Positions 27,985 through 37,345 are shown, counted from the stretch's first letter. The stretch: DNA of 64,000 nt from Sandaracinobacteroides hominis (GCF_016464365.1 NZ_JADCUC010000003.1:124001-188000); one strand, 5' to 3'. Numbers and translations: made by a program. Notes: generated by a model not told the origin, from the sequence alone.

Positions 27985-28663
27985 GCGGAGCCTCTTGCCT
28001 CTTGGCCCCCTCCGGGGCGGTCCCCCACCGCGCCCGCACGATCGGCTGGCGGTGCGCATCGGCCCGCGCCGTATCGTTGGAGGCGACCGGCGCAAATCCC
28101 GGCGAGCCCAGATCGTTCTGCACCGTGCGCAGCTCCTTCGCCCAGGCAAGCGCAAACGCCTCCGGCCCGGATGCATGTGCCGCCTTCAGCCGCAGCACGG
28201 CCGCCCGCACCCTGAGCGCCGCCTTCACATCGCGCTGCGCCGCCCCGGGCGTGGCATTATAGTAATAGTCGGTGTCGATCTGGTTGGCGCGGATATAGCC
28301 CTTGAACCCGGTGATCGGGATCGACTTCGGATATTTGGTGGAAGAGTACCAGAACAGGTCCAGCCCCGCCGGAAGCCCATCGGCAAAGGCGTCGATATAC
28401 TGGTCCCACGTGCCGTTGAAGTTGCTGATAAACAACATATAGTCGTTCAACAGCTGCTCCTTCGGCTGCCCCAGATCCGGCCACTGATCGCGGCGGATAA
28501 TCACCCAGCGGGCGAAGTGGATGATGGAGAGGCCCAACAGCCCCATCAGTCGCGCCGGAAGCGCGCGCGCTGCATAGAACAGGAAATGATTGGCCCATGT
28601 CCGGCGCGGACGCATCGGCGTCACAACGTTCATGGCATAGGCCTTGCCGGCGACGTTCGACAT
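27977..28663 (-). CDS. Unknown first gene of the P450/DyP cassette
   Basis: 228 residues, ATG 28663 preceded by GGGGGGAG. Begins with a hydrophobic stretch (HFLFYAARALPARLMGLLGL) that may be a membrane-associated helix. Then YMLFISNFNGTWDQYIDAFADG, FWYSSTKYPKSIPITGFKGY and DTDYYYNATPGAAQRDVKAAL. The F-N-G-T-W-D-Q-Y-I segment looks like a conserved core but I cannot name the family. The frame ends by overlapping the next gene. As the promoter-proximal member it is likely integral to the cassette. Confidence 0.72.
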   Translation of the reverse strand: MSNVAGKAYAMNVVTPMRPRRTWANHFLFYAARALPARLMGLLGLSIIHFARWVIIRRDQWPDLGQPKEQLLNDYMLFISNFNGTWDQYIDAFADGLPAGLDLFWYSSTKYPKSIPITGFKGYIRANQIDTDYYYNATPGAAQRDVKAALRVRAAVLRLKAAHASGPEAFALAWAKELRTVQNDLGSPGFAPVASNDTARADAHRQPIVRARWGTAPEGAKRQEAPHA

Positions 28664-28705
28664 CGCTCCCCCCTTCGTCCAGCCTGTATCCGCCCAAATT
28701 AATCT

Positions 28706-28735
28706 TTAGGCAAGATAGTTAACCCTTAGGCAAGA
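28706..28735. promoter_or_regulatory. Direct repeat TTAGGCAAGA spaced by 20 bp
   Basis: TTAGGCAAGA at 28706-28715 and again at 28726-28735, in AT-richer DNA in the 126-bp gap between the divergent P450/DyP cassette and the prepilin peptidase gene. A 20-bp repeat distance is about two helical turns, as for a tandem-binding regulator. Which side it controls is not evident. Confidence 0.45.
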
Positions 28736-28789
28736 CGGGCAAACCGCCGCAAGCCTTTACTTTTTTGGAACCAAAGCCGACGCAAATCG

Positions 28790-29596
28790 ATGATGCTGCC
28801 GTTTCTCTGGCCGATTCTGGGGGGCCTGTTCGGCCTGGTGGCGGGCTCGTTTCTCGCCACGCTGGTGCTGCGCTGGCCAGAAGGCCGGCCACTCAGCGGC
28901 CGTTCCGCCTGCGACAGCTGTGGCGCAACCCTTGCGCCGCGCGATCTCGTGCCGCTGCTTTCCTGGCTGGTGCTCCGCGGCCGCTGCCGTCGCTGTGGCG
29001 CCTCCATCGACACGACACACCCGCTGATCGAGCTCGCCTGTGCCACCGCCGGCGTGCTCGCGCTGGTTGCACTCCCCGGCCCGCAGGGCTTTGCCGGAGC
29101 GCTTCTGGGCTCGCTCCTCGTCGCCCTTATCGCCCTCGATATACGCCACTTCTGGCTCCCCGACGCCCTCACCCTGCCGCTGCTCGCCTTCGGCCTGCTG
29201 CTCGGCCCTTCCCCTTTCCCAGACCGTCTGCTGGGCGCTGCGATCGGCAGCGGCGCGCTGCTGGCCATTGCCCTCGCCTTCCGCTGGCTGCGCGGCCGCG
29301 AAGGAATGGGCATGGGCGATATCAAGCTGATGGCGGCGCTCGGCGCATGGTTAAGCCCTGCCCATCTTCCGCCGTTACTCCTGCTGGCGGCGCTCATCGG
29401 CCTTGGCATGGCGGGCGTCTCCCGGTTGCGCGGCAGGCGCCTGGATTCCGCCACCCGGATTCCGTTCGGGGCCTGCCTCGCCGCCGCCGCTTTTCCGTTA
29501 TGGCTCCTCATCGCTGCGACGAGCCCCGTCTGGATACAGGGACAAGCCCTTGAAACGAATCAGCAAGCGCCTTACGCCCAGCATTCCAGCGAATAG
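28790..29596 (+). CDS. gspO: Prepilin peptidase / N-methyltransferase of type II secretion
   Basis: 268 residues. Polytopic inner-membrane aspartyl protease that cleaves and methylates the pseudopilins GspG-K. Zinc-type cysteines CDSC and CRRC near residues 41-72; catalytic aspartates in LIALDIRHFWLPD and GMGMGDIKLMAALG. Located just upstream of gspC on the same strand, which assigns it to this secretion system. Confidence 0.93.
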   Translation: MMLPFLWPILGGLFGLVAGSFLATLVLRWPEGRPLSGRSACDSCGATLAPRDLVPLLSWLVLRGRCRRCGASIDTTHPLIELACATAGVLALVALPGPQGFAGALLGSLLVALIALDIRHFWLPDALTLPLLAFGLLLGPSPFPDRLLGAAIGSGALLAIALAFRWLRGREGMGMGDIKLMAALGAWLSPAHLPPLLLLAALIGLGMAGVSRLRGRRLDSATRIPFGACLAAAAFPLWLLIAATSPVWIQGQALETNQQAPYAQHSSE

Positions 29597-29694
29597 ACAA
29601 GACGTCGCGCGCGACGTCGAATCATCAGGGCCGAACAACCAGTGAAGAAGGCATATCCTGCAAGCCCGCACCGCTCTGCAGGGCCGATTCCGCA

Positions 29695-30273
29695 ATGCCG
29701 GTAGCGCGTTTCAACGCGGGTCACCTGGTGCTGCTGGCGCTGGCTCTTGCCTGCGCCCTGCTCGGCTGGCGCAGCTTTGCGTCGATAACCCAGCCCCTGC
29801 CGGCGCTCCCGCCCTTCACTGCCCCGCCGATGGCGGATCGCGCCCTGCTTGCCCGCTTCGATCCTTTCTTTCCGGCCCGCGCCGGTTCCGGCGAGAATCT
29901 GCCCGTCACCGCCCTGCCTTTCAGCCTGCACGGCGTCCGCGCCGATTCCGCCACCGGGCGGGGCAGCGCCATCATCGCGTCGGGTGACGGCCAGCAGCAG
30001 GTCTATGCGGTCGGCGACACGGTGGGCGACGGCGTGACGCTTGCCGCCATCGCAGCCGACCATGTGGTGTTCGACAGGGGCGGCACCCGCGAAACCCTCT
30101 GGCTCGATTCGGGCAGCGGCGAGGCCGTGCAGCGCTTCGAGCCGACACCGCCGCCACCGCCCGCCGGGGCGAACGCCACAGAAGATCCGGCGCCGCCGTC
30201 TGACCTGCCCGACACGGAGGACGCTACGCCTGCCGCGCGGCCGGCGCCGCAGCCCGAGGCGGGCAGCCAGTGA
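29695..30273 (+). CDS. gspC: Type II secretion inner-membrane protein GspC
   Basis: 192 residues. One N-terminal membrane helix (HLVLLALALACALLGW), then the homology region with LPFSLHGVRADSATGRGSAI and QQQVYAVGDTVGDGV, ending in a Pro/Ala-rich tail with no PDZ domain. GspC links the inner platform to the GspD secretin N-domains. Stop overlaps gspD GTG start (GTGA). Confidence 0.88.
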   Translation: MPVARFNAGHLVLLALALACALLGWRSFASITQPLPALPPFTAPPMADRALLARFDPFFPARAGSGENLPVTALPFSLHGVRADSATGRGSAIIASGDGQQQVYAVGDTVGDGVTLAAIAADHVVFDRGGTRETLWLDSGSGEAVQRFEPTPPPPPAGANATEDPAPPSDLPDTEDATPAARPAPQPEAGSQ

Positions 30274-32336
30274 GCCGCCGCATCCTCCCGTTTCTCGCCG
30301 CCTTCGCGGCACTGTCGCCGCTCGCCGCCCCCCTCCACGCGCAGGCCACCATCAACCTGCGCGACGCCGATATCCGCGCCTTCATCGACGATGTCGCCCG
30401 CGTCACCGGCGCCAGCTTCGTCATCGACCCCCGCGTGCAGGGCAAGGTCTCGGTCGTTTCCGACAAGCCGCTCGGCCGCACCCAGTATTTCGAGCTGTTC
30501 CTGGCGACGCTCCGCGCCAACGGCTATGTCGCCGTCCCGGGCACCGCCGGCCAGTATCGCATCCAGCCGGCAGAGGCGGGCGCGGGTGCCGGTGGCGCGC
30601 GTTACGCCACGGCCGTCATCCCGCTCACCAATATAGAGGCGCAGCAGGCGGTCGATTCGCTCCGCCCCGTGCTCAGCCGCAACGGCACGGCGTCCGCCAA
30701 CCGCACCGGCAACGCCGTCATCATCGCCGATTTCGCCGACAATATCGCCCGCGCAAGGCAGGTCCTGCGCGAGATCGACCGCGATCGCAGTGTCTCGCAG
30801 GTGGTGACGCTGCGCAACGCCGGCGCCCGCGATCTTGCGCAATCGCTGCAGCGGCTCGTGCAGCAGCCCGGCAATCAGGGCGGCAGCGGAATGCCGACAA
30901 CGGTTGTCGCCGTCGACGCCTCCAACGCCATCGCCATCAAGGGCGAGCCGTCGCAGGTCCAGCGCATCGCCAAGATGGCGCGCGAGCTGGATCAGGGCGC
31001 GGCCAGCGGCTCGGATTCCCGCGTGATTTTCCTGCAGCACGCCGATGCCGCGGCGGTGATGCCGGTGCTGCAGCAGCTGATGGGGCAGACGCCCACGCCG
31101 GTCGCCAGCGCCACGGCAATGAACAGCCTGGCCGGCACGCCCTTCGGCCAGCGCGGCCAGCAGCAGGATCAGATCGTGCAGGTGCAGCAGCCCGCTGCCA
31201 CCACCGCCAACGTCGGCGCCGCTGCCGGCACCAACAGCCGCCGCAAGGCGATCATCGCCCGCTACGAAGGCGCCAACGCCCTCGTCATCGCCGCCTCGCC
31301 GGAAATCCAGCGCGAACTCGGCGAAGTCATCCGCCAGCTCGACAACCGCCGCGCGCAGGTGCAGGTCGAGGCGATCATCGTCGAAATCTCCGACACCGCC
31401 GCGCGCAAGCTGGGCGTGCAGTTCCTGCTCGCCGGCTCCGATGGTTCGGTGCCGCTGGTGTCTTCCAACTTCTCCAACGCCGCGCCCAACCTCATGGCAA
31501 TCACCGGCGCGATCGCCGCCGAAAAGGGCGTGATCACCGGCGATGCGGCCGACAAGTTCAAGGATGCGGCGGTGCAGTCGCTGCTTGCCACCGCCGGCTT
31601 CACGGGGGGCTTCGGCCAGATCACCTCGAACGGCATCTTCGGCTTCATCATCAACGCCGTGAAGAGCGACGTCAATTCCAACATCCTCTCCACCCCGTCG
31701 ATCATGACACTGGACAACCAGCCGGCCAAGATCCTCGTCGGCCAGGAGATTCCCGTCACCACCGGCGAGGCGCTGGGCAACAACCTCGACAACAGCTTCC
31801 GCACCGTTCAGCGCCAGGATGTCGGCATCCAGCTGGCGGTGAAGCCGCAGATCAACGCCGGGGGCACCGTCACCCTCACACTGAAGCAGATCGTTTCCTC
31901 GATCGCCGCCACCGTCGCCGAGCGGGATTTCATCCTCAACAAGCGCGAGCTGGAAACCGCCGTTACCGTCGGGGACGGCCAGATCCTCGCTCTGGGGGGC
32001 CTGCTGGACGACACCGAGCGCCGCTCGATGGAGAAGATTCCGCTGCTGGGCGATATCCCGGGCCTCGGCGCCTTCTTCCGCTCAAAAACCAACAGCCGCG
32101 TGAAGACGAACCTGATGATCTTCATCCGGCCCACAATCGTCCGCACCCAGGCCGACGGCGACCTGATCACCGCCAACCGGTGGGACAATGTGCGCGAGCA
32201 GCAGCAGGACCGCGAAGGCTATTCCGCGCTCGACGCGCTCGCCTGGGGTTATATGCGCACCCCCCCGCCCTACAAGCCTGCTCCCTTCCCGGCACCCGAT
32301 CCGGCGGCGATCCCGCCCTCGGCGCCAAAGCGCTAG
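30270..32336 (+). CDS. gspD: Type II secretion secretin GspD
   Basis: 688 residues, GTG start at 30270 overlapping gspC. Signal peptide ending LHAQ; N0 domain INLRDADIRAFIDDVARVTG; N1-N3 repeats with VIPLTNIEAQQAVDSLRPVL, VVTLRNAGARDLAQSL and VIFLQHADAAAVMPVLQQL; a Gln-rich loop inside N3; and the secretin core NSNILSTPSIMTLDNQPAKI, VGQEIPV and PLLGDIPGLGAFFR. It forms the outer-membrane channel. No pilotin gene is seen here. Confidence 0.96.
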   Translation: MSRRILPFLAAFAALSPLAAPLHAQATINLRDADIRAFIDDVARVTGASFVIDPRVQGKVSVVSDKPLGRTQYFELFLATLRANGYVAVPGTAGQYRIQPAEAGAGAGGARYATAVIPLTNIEAQQAVDSLRPVLSRNGTASANRTGNAVIIADFADNIARARQVLREIDRDRSVSQVVTLRNAGARDLAQSLQRLVQQPGNQGGSGMPTTVVAVDASNAIAIKGEPSQVQRIAKMARELDQGAASGSDSRVIFLQHADAAAVMPVLQQLMGQTPTPVASATAMNSLAGTPFGQRGQQQDQIVQVQQPAATTANVGAAAGTNSRRKAIIARYEGANALVIAASPEIQRELGEVIRQLDNRRAQVQVEAIIVEISDTAARKLGVQFLLAGSDGSVPLVSSNFSNAAPNLMAITGAIAAEKGVITGDAADKFKDAAVQSLLATAGFTGGFGQITSNGIFGFIINAVKSDVNSNILSTPSIMTLDNQPAKILVGQEIPVTTGEALGNNLDNSFRTVQRQDVGIQLAVKPQINAGGTVTLTLKQIVSSIAATVAERDFILNKRELETAVTVGDGQILALGGLLDDTERRSMEKIPLLGDIPGLGAFFRSKTNSRVKTNLMIFIRPTIVRTQADGDLITANRWDNVREQQQDREGYSALDALAWGYMRTPPPYKPAPFPAPDPAAIPPSAPKR

Positions 32337-32340
32337 CCCC

Positions 32341-33879
32341 ATGTCCACGCCGCCCGCCTTCGGCAGCATCGGCGGCCCGGCGGGTGCCCCCGCGCTGCTC
32401 CCCTATGCCTTCGCCCGCGCCAACGGCGTGCTGCTGCAAAGCGGCGGCGACCGGCTCGCCATCCGCCGCAGCGCCAGGCCCGCCGCCATCCTGGAGGCCC
32501 GGCGCATCGCAGGGCGGGCCCTGTTGATCGACACACTGGGCGACGAAGCCTTCGACCGGCTGCTTTCGGAAACCTACGCGACCGACGGCCTCAGCGCCGC
32601 CGCAGATGCTGCCGCTGCAACCAACCTCGCCACCCTCGCGCGCGACACCGCCGACCTCCTCGACAACGACGATGCCGCCCCCGTCATCCGCCTCATCAAC
32701 GCCCTCGTCGCGCAGGCCGTGCAGCAGGGCGCATCCGACATCCATCTGGAGCCGACCGAAGAGGGCATGGCCGTCCGCCTCCGCCGCGACGGGGTGATGG
32801 AAGAAGTCCTCCGGCTGCCGCCCGAAGTGGCACCGATGCTGGTCTCGCGCGTGAAGGTGATGGCCCGCCTCGACATCGCCGAAAAACGCCTGCCGCAGGA
32901 CGGCCGCATCTCGCTCACGCTCGGCTCGCGCGGCCTCGACGTCCGCGTTTCCACCCTGCCCGCCCGCGGCGGCGAGCGCGTGGTGATGCGTATCCTCGAT
33001 CAGGCGGCAGTCGGCCTCGAACTATCCGATCTCGGCCTCGACGAGGCCACCAACGCCGCCCTCACCGAAGCGTTGGGCGCGCCGAACGGCATCATCCTCG
33101 TCACCGGCCCGACGGGCGCCGGGAAAACCACCACCCTCTATGCCGCGCTGAAAAAGCTGACCGACGGCAAGCGCAACATCCTGACCGTCGAAGACCCGGT
33201 CGAATATGCAGTCCCCGGAGTCGGCCAGACGCAGGTCGATACCCGCGTCGGCCTCACCTTCGCCCAGGGCCTCCGCGCCATCCTTCGGCAGGACCCGGAC
33301 GTGGTCATGGTCGGTGAAATCCGCGACCGCGAAACGGCGGAAATCGCCGTGCAGGCCGCCCTCACCGGTCACCTCGTGCTCTCCACCGTCCACGCAAACT
33401 CGGCCGCCGGCGCCATCACCCGCCTGCGCGATTTCGGCGTCGAAACCTTCCTCATCGCCGCCACGCTGCGCGCCGTCGTCGCCCAGCGCCTCGCCCGCCT
33501 CGTCTGCCAGGTCTGCGTCACCGAGGAACCGCTTGCCGCCCCGCTCGCCCAGCGCATCGGCCTGCCGGCCGGCATCCCCATCGCCAAGGCCAACGGCTGC
33601 CCCAGCTGCCGCCACACCGGCTTTGCAAAGCGCCGCGGCCTGTTCGAGCTCATCACCGCAGACGGCCCTGTCCGCGCCCTCATCAACGACGGCGCCGGCG
33701 AAGGCCGCCTAGAGGCCGCCGGTCTGCACCGCTCGCTGAAAGAATCCGCCCGCGCCGCCGTGCGCGACAAGCGCACCACCCCCACAGAAGTCCTGCCGCT
33801 GTTCCAGGGCGAGCCCGCGCGCGACCTCAGCCACGCTGCAATCACCGGCGGCATAGACCCGGCGAACCTCGGCGCATGA
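32341..33879 (+). CDS. gspE: Type II secretion ATPase GspE
   Basis: 512 residues from ATG 32341, directly after gspD. Cytoplasmic AAA-type motor. GspE_N region, then Walker A GPTGAGKT (256-263), Asp box ILTVEDPVEYAV, Walker B RQDPDVVMVGEIRD, His box TGHLVLSTVHAN. Zinc cysteines CQVC and CPSC in the C-terminal part mark a true GspE. Stop overlaps gspF start in ATGA. Confidence 0.96.
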   Translation: MSTPPAFGSIGGPAGAPALLPYAFARANGVLLQSGGDRLAIRRSARPAAILEARRIAGRALLIDTLGDEAFDRLLSETYATDGLSAAADAAAATNLATLARDTADLLDNDDAAPVIRLINALVAQAVQQGASDIHLEPTEEGMAVRLRRDGVMEEVLRLPPEVAPMLVSRVKVMARLDIAEKRLPQDGRISLTLGSRGLDVRVSTLPARGGERVVMRILDQAAVGLELSDLGLDEATNAALTEALGAPNGIILVTGPTGAGKTTTLYAALKKLTDGKRNILTVEDPVEYAVPGVGQTQVDTRVGLTFAQGLRAILRQDPDVVMVGEIRDRETAEIAVQAALTGHLVLSTVHANSAAGAITRLRDFGVETFLIAATLRAVVAQRLARLVCQVCVTEEPLAAPLAQRIGLPAGIPIAKANGCPSCRHTGFAKRRGLFELITADGPVRALINDGAGEGRLEAAGLHRSLKESARAAVRDKRTTPTEVLPLFQGEPARDLSHAAITGGIDPANLGA

Positions 33880-35021
33880 ACGCGCCTGCAAAGCCGCCGA
33901 ACCCCGCCGAGCTGCCCTTCTGGAAGCGCCCGATCCACATCGGTGGCTTCGGCAAGCCGGCAGACGCGGCGGCGCCAAAACTCGGCGCCCAGCAACGCTC
34001 CACCCTCATCCGGCAGATGGCCACGCTCGCCGCCGTCATGCCCATTTCGGATGCCGTCGCCACGCTCGCCCGCCAGCCCGGCCGCGAGAATGAGCGGCAG
34101 ATCCTGCAGCGCACCAACCGCGCGCTGCAGGCCGGCAGCCCGCTCGCCGCGGCGCTCCCCGCCAGCGCCTTCCCGCCCGAGGTCAAGGCCACCATCGCCG
34201 CCGGTGAAGCCTCCGGCCGCCTGCCGCTGCTGCTGAACCGGCTTGCCGACGCGCTGGAGGCACAGGTCGCGCTCCGCTCGCGCCTGATCGCCTCGCTCGC
34301 CTATCCCGCGCTGCTGATCCTCGTTGCCGTCGGCGTCATCATCGCCATGCTGCTGTTCGTGGTGCCGGCCATCGCCGGCCAGCTCACCGGCTCGGGCCAG
34401 CCGCTGCCGATGCTCACCCGCGCCGTCCTCGCCGTCTCGGATTTCGTGAAGGGCTGGTGGTGGCTCCTCCTCCTCCTGCCTCTGCTCACCGTCCTCGGCC
34501 TCTCGCAGTGGATGAAGCGCCCCGGCAACCGCGGCCGCTTCGACGCCTGGCTGCTCCGCCTGCCGCTGATCGGCGGCTGGCTTTCCGCGCTGGAGGCCGT
34601 GCGCTGGGCGCGCCTCCTCTCCACCATGCTCGGCGCCGGCCTGCCGCTGGCAGAAGCCCTCGCCATCACTTCGCCCACACTCGGCAACAGCGCCTGGCGC
34701 GACGCCTCCAACCGCATCGCCGCGCAGGTCCGCGCCGGCTCCTCGCTCACCGCAACGCTGCCGCTGCTGCCGAACCCGCCCGGCCTCCTCGTCAGCCTCG
34801 TGCAGTCAGGCGAAAGCTCTGGCCGCCTCGCGCCGCTGCTCGAATCCGCCGCAACCAGCCTCGATCGCCAGCTCAGCGACCGCAGCCGCACCCTTCTGGC
34901 GCTGGCGGAGCCGGCAATCATCGTGCTATTGGGCGGCGCCGTCGGCCTCATCATCCTGGCCGTGCTGCTGCCCATCCTCGAACTCAACACCCTCGCCGGT
35001 GCCGCCGTCGGAGCCCCCTGA
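33876..35021 (+). CDS. gspF: Type II secretion platform protein GspF
   Basis: 381 residues. Two GspF cytoplasmic helical domains (RSTLIRQMATLAAVMPISDA and LLSTMLGAGLPLAEALAIT) with the signature AAGEASGRLPLLLNRLA and SGESSGRLAPLLESAA, separated and followed by transmembrane helices (IASLAYPALLILVAVGVIIA, and LALAEPAIIVLLGGAVGLII at the end). GspG starts at the base after its stop. Confidence 0.95.
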   Translation: MNAPAKPPNPAELPFWKRPIHIGGFGKPADAAAPKLGAQQRSTLIRQMATLAAVMPISDAVATLARQPGRENERQILQRTNRALQAGSPLAAALPASAFPPEVKATIAAGEASGRLPLLLNRLADALEAQVALRSRLIASLAYPALLILVAVGVIIAMLLFVVPAIAGQLTGSGQPLPMLTRAVLAVSDFVKGWWWLLLLLPLLTVLGLSQWMKRPGNRGRFDAWLLRLPLIGGWLSALEAVRWARLLSTMLGAGLPLAEALAITSPTLGNSAWRDASNRIAAQVRAGSSLTATLPLLPNPPGLLVSLVQSGESSGRLAPLLESAATSLDRQLSDRSRTLLALAEPAIIVLLGGAVGLIILAVLLPILELNTLAGAAVGAP

Positions 35022-35441
35022 ATGTCCGCCAAACCCATCCGCCCCCGCCCGCAGGCAAATGGCTTCACCCTCGTCGAGCTTCTCGTCGTGCTCGCCATCA
35101 TCGGCCTGCTCACCACTGTCGTGGTGCTGAATGTCCTGCCGATGCAAAGCCGCGCGCAGGTGCAAAAGGCAGAGGCCGACATTGCCATCATCGAACAGGG
35201 GCTGGAGTTCTGGCGCATCGACACCGGCCGCTACCCGACGGCAGAGGAAGGCCTCGCCGTCCTCGTTGCGCCCACGGTGACCGGTGCCAAGCTAAAGAAT
35301 CTGCCGAACGACCCGTGGGGCAAGCCCTATGGCTATGTCGTCCCCGGCGCCAACAACAAACCCTATGCCGTCATCTCGCTGGGTGCGGACGGCGTCGAGG
35401 GCGGCGAAGGCGAAAATGCGGACCTCCGCTCCGACGGCTGA
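35022..35441 (+). CDS. gspG: Major pseudopilin GspG
   Basis: 139 residues. Type IV prepilin leader with cleavage at G/F in NGFTLVELLVVLAIIGLL (Glu at +5), then a long helix and the C-terminal GspG signature NDPWGKPYGYVVPG and DGVEGGEGENADL that forms the calcium-binding loop. Main structural unit of the pseudopilus. Its 3' end overlaps gspI by 26 nt. Confidence 0.96.
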   Translation: MSAKPIRPRPQANGFTLVELLVVLAIIGLLTTVVVLNVLPMQSRAQVQKAEADIAIIEQGLEFWRIDTGRYPTAEEGLAVLVAPTVTGAKLKNLPNDPWGKPYGYVVPGANNKPYAVISLGADGVEGGEGENADLRSDG

Positions 35442-35877
35442 GGCCGTCAACACGGCTTCTGCGGCTGGCGCCGCCAAGACAGCTTCTGCGGCGGCGGGTG
35501 GATTCACCCTGATCGAAATGCTCGTGGCGATGCTGATTCTCAGCCTCGTCGGCCTCACCCTCGCCCGTTTCCAGACCTTCCAGCTCGCCGGCACCGCCAG
35601 CCTCGGCATGTCCGCCGGCGCCCGGTTGCAGGCCGACAACCGCGCCATAGACGTGCTTGCAGCCCCCGGCGCCCCGCTCGCCGCCGAAACCAGCACCGAG
35701 TTCAACGCCGGCCGCGAATGGACGACAACGATCACGCCCGGCCCGCCGCCAGATCCCGCGGCCATGCCCGATCTCGTCCGTGTGGATATCAGCGTGGCAT
35801 CAGCCGGCGGCGGCCCGCCGCTCGCCACCCGCACCCTGCTGCGTCCGCGCGGTGAGCAGCGCGGGCAGCAGCCATGA
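35416..35877 (+). CDS. gspI: Minor pseudopilin GspI
   Basis: 153 residues from ATG 35416, inside the end of gspG, with a GAAGG site upstream. An unusually long Ala/Thr-rich leader precedes the cleavage motif GGFTLIEMLVAMLILSLVGL. The mature part has QADNRAIDVLA, where the A-D-N-R helix is typical of GspI. I assign I rather than H for that reason. No separate gspH lies between G and I. Forms the tip with GspJ and GspK. Confidence 0.82.
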   Translation: MRTSAPTAEAVNTASAAGAAKTASAAAGGFTLIEMLVAMLILSLVGLTLARFQTFQLAGTASLGMSAGARLQADNRAIDVLAAPGAPLAAETSTEFNAGREWTTTITPGPPPDPAAMPDLVRVDISVASAGGGPPLATRTLLRPRGEQRGQQP

Positions 35878-36440
35878 AGCTGCCGCCTCGCGCACAACTC
35901 GGCTTCACGCTGGTGGAGATGCTGGTGTCGCTGCTGATCTTCGGCATCATCGCCACCGTTGCCACCGCCCTCACCATGGGCGCCACGCGCAGCTTTGCCG
36001 CCACCGACACGGCGCTCGCCTCGCTCTCCAACCTCGAAGCCACCCGCGCCGTCCTCGCCGCCGATCTCGGACAGGCGGCGCAACGCCCCAGCCTTGCCGC
36101 AGACGGCGCACCGATGCCCGCCTTCGTCCTCACGCCAGACGGTTTCGTCTTCGTCCGTCGCAGGGAAGGCACGCTTCCAGCGCTCGAGAAAGTCTCCTGG
36201 GGCCTCGTCGATGGCCAGCTGGTCCGCCAGCCCTTCCCCACCATAGACCGCTCGCCCCCCGGCCAGCCGGTGGCCATGATCGAGGGGATTTCCGCTATCC
36301 GCCTGCGCGTCGCCACCGAACAGGGCTGGCAGGACGGCTGGCAGCCGCAAGACCCGGAAGACCTGCCGCGCGCCGTCGAGATGACGCTGCTGCGCGCCGA
36401 CGGCGTGCCGATCATCCTCAAATTCCTGGTCGCCGCGTGA
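35874..36440 (+). CDS. gspJ: Minor pseudopilin GspJ
   Basis: 188 residues. Prepilin motif LGFTLVEMLVSLLIFGIIAT near residue 9, then LEATRAVLAADLGQAAQRP and the beta-rich domain with GFVFVRRREGTLPALEKVSW and AIRLRVATEQGWQDGW, which fit GspJ. ATGA overlap with gspI and GTGA overlap with gspK. Confidence 0.9.
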   Translation: MKLPPRAQLGFTLVEMLVSLLIFGIIATVATALTMGATRSFAATDTALASLSNLEATRAVLAADLGQAAQRPSLAADGAPMPAFVLTPDGFVFVRRREGTLPALEKVSWGLVDGQLVRQPFPTIDRSPPGQPVAMIEGISAIRLRVATEQGWQDGWQPQDPEDLPRAVEMTLLRADGVPIILKFLVAA

Positions 36441-37345
36441 GCGCGCCGGGCAAGCCCTCCGAACGCGGCGCCGCGCTGTTCGCCGTGCTGGCGATGGTCA
36501 TGCTGCTCGCCGGCTTTGCCGCCGTCGGCCTTTCCCGGCTGCGCGCGGCGACCGACCGGATCACCGATTCCAGCGCCCGATCGGAGGCGCAGTTCCTCGC
36601 CAATTCCGGCACCTCGGCTGCCCTCTCGCTGGTCTATCGGCTGAAGGCGCTCGCCCGCACCGGCGCGCAATCCATGGAAGACCCCATCAGGCTCGACTAT
36701 GGCGAGGGCGAAGTCGTGCTGCGCTTCTCCGAAGGCGGCAACTGCTTCAACCTCAACAGCCTGTCGCGCCCGCCTTCCACCGTCAGCACCGGCGAAAGCA
36801 AGGCGGCCGCCAGTCCGCAGGATTTCGCGCGCCTGCTCACCGCCACCGGGATCCCGCTGCTGGAAGCGGATACCATCGCCCGTGCCACCGCCGCCCGCCT
36901 GGCGCAGAACGGCGTCCTCTGGGCCGATGGCAGCGAATGGACGACAATCCCGGGTGTCACCGCCCGTCACTGGCAGCTCGCCGGCCGGTTTCTGTGCGCT
37001 CTGCCCACCCGCGATGCCACCGCAATCAACATCAATCGGCTGGCGGCAGAAGATGCGCCGCTGCTGGCCGGAATCGGCATGAGCACCGATGAAGCCCGCC
37101 GGGCCATCACCAGCCGTCCCGCAAGCGGCTGGGGCAGCGCCGACGATTTCATGCGGGCAGGCTCCGGCACCGGTGACGGCACCGGCACCGCCGAATCGCT
37201 CGTCACCACCAGCCGCTGGCTGACCCTGGAGGTCATCGCCCGTACCCCGCGTGCCACGGTCAGCCGTGAACTGCTCGTCGATTCGATCCAGCAGCCGGCA
37301 AGGGTGGCCTCCAGCCGCTGGCGTGCGGTAGAGGTGGCTGCATGA
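36437..37345 (+). CDS. gspK: Minor pseudopilin GspK
   Basis: 302 residues from GTG 36437. Short prepilin-type N-terminus RGAALFAVLAMVMLLAGFAA lacking the +5 Glu, as expected for GspK, then the large alpha-domain with GNCFNLNSL, FARLLTATGIPLLEADTIA and DATAININRLAAEDAPLLAG. Caps the pseudopilus. Overlaps gspL by 4 nt. Confidence 0.92.
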   Translation: MSAPGKPSERGAALFAVLAMVMLLAGFAAVGLSRLRAATDRITDSSARSEAQFLANSGTSAALSLVYRLKALARTGAQSMEDPIRLDYGEGEVVLRFSEGGNCFNLNSLSRPPSTVSTGESKAAASPQDFARLLTATGIPLLEADTIARATAARLAQNGVLWADGSEWTTIPGVTARHWQLAGRFLCALPTRDATAININRLAAEDAPLLAGIGMSTDEARRAITSRPASGWGSADDFMRAGSGTGDGTGTAESLVTTSRWLTLEVIARTPRATVSRELLVDSIQQPARVASSRWRAVEVAA

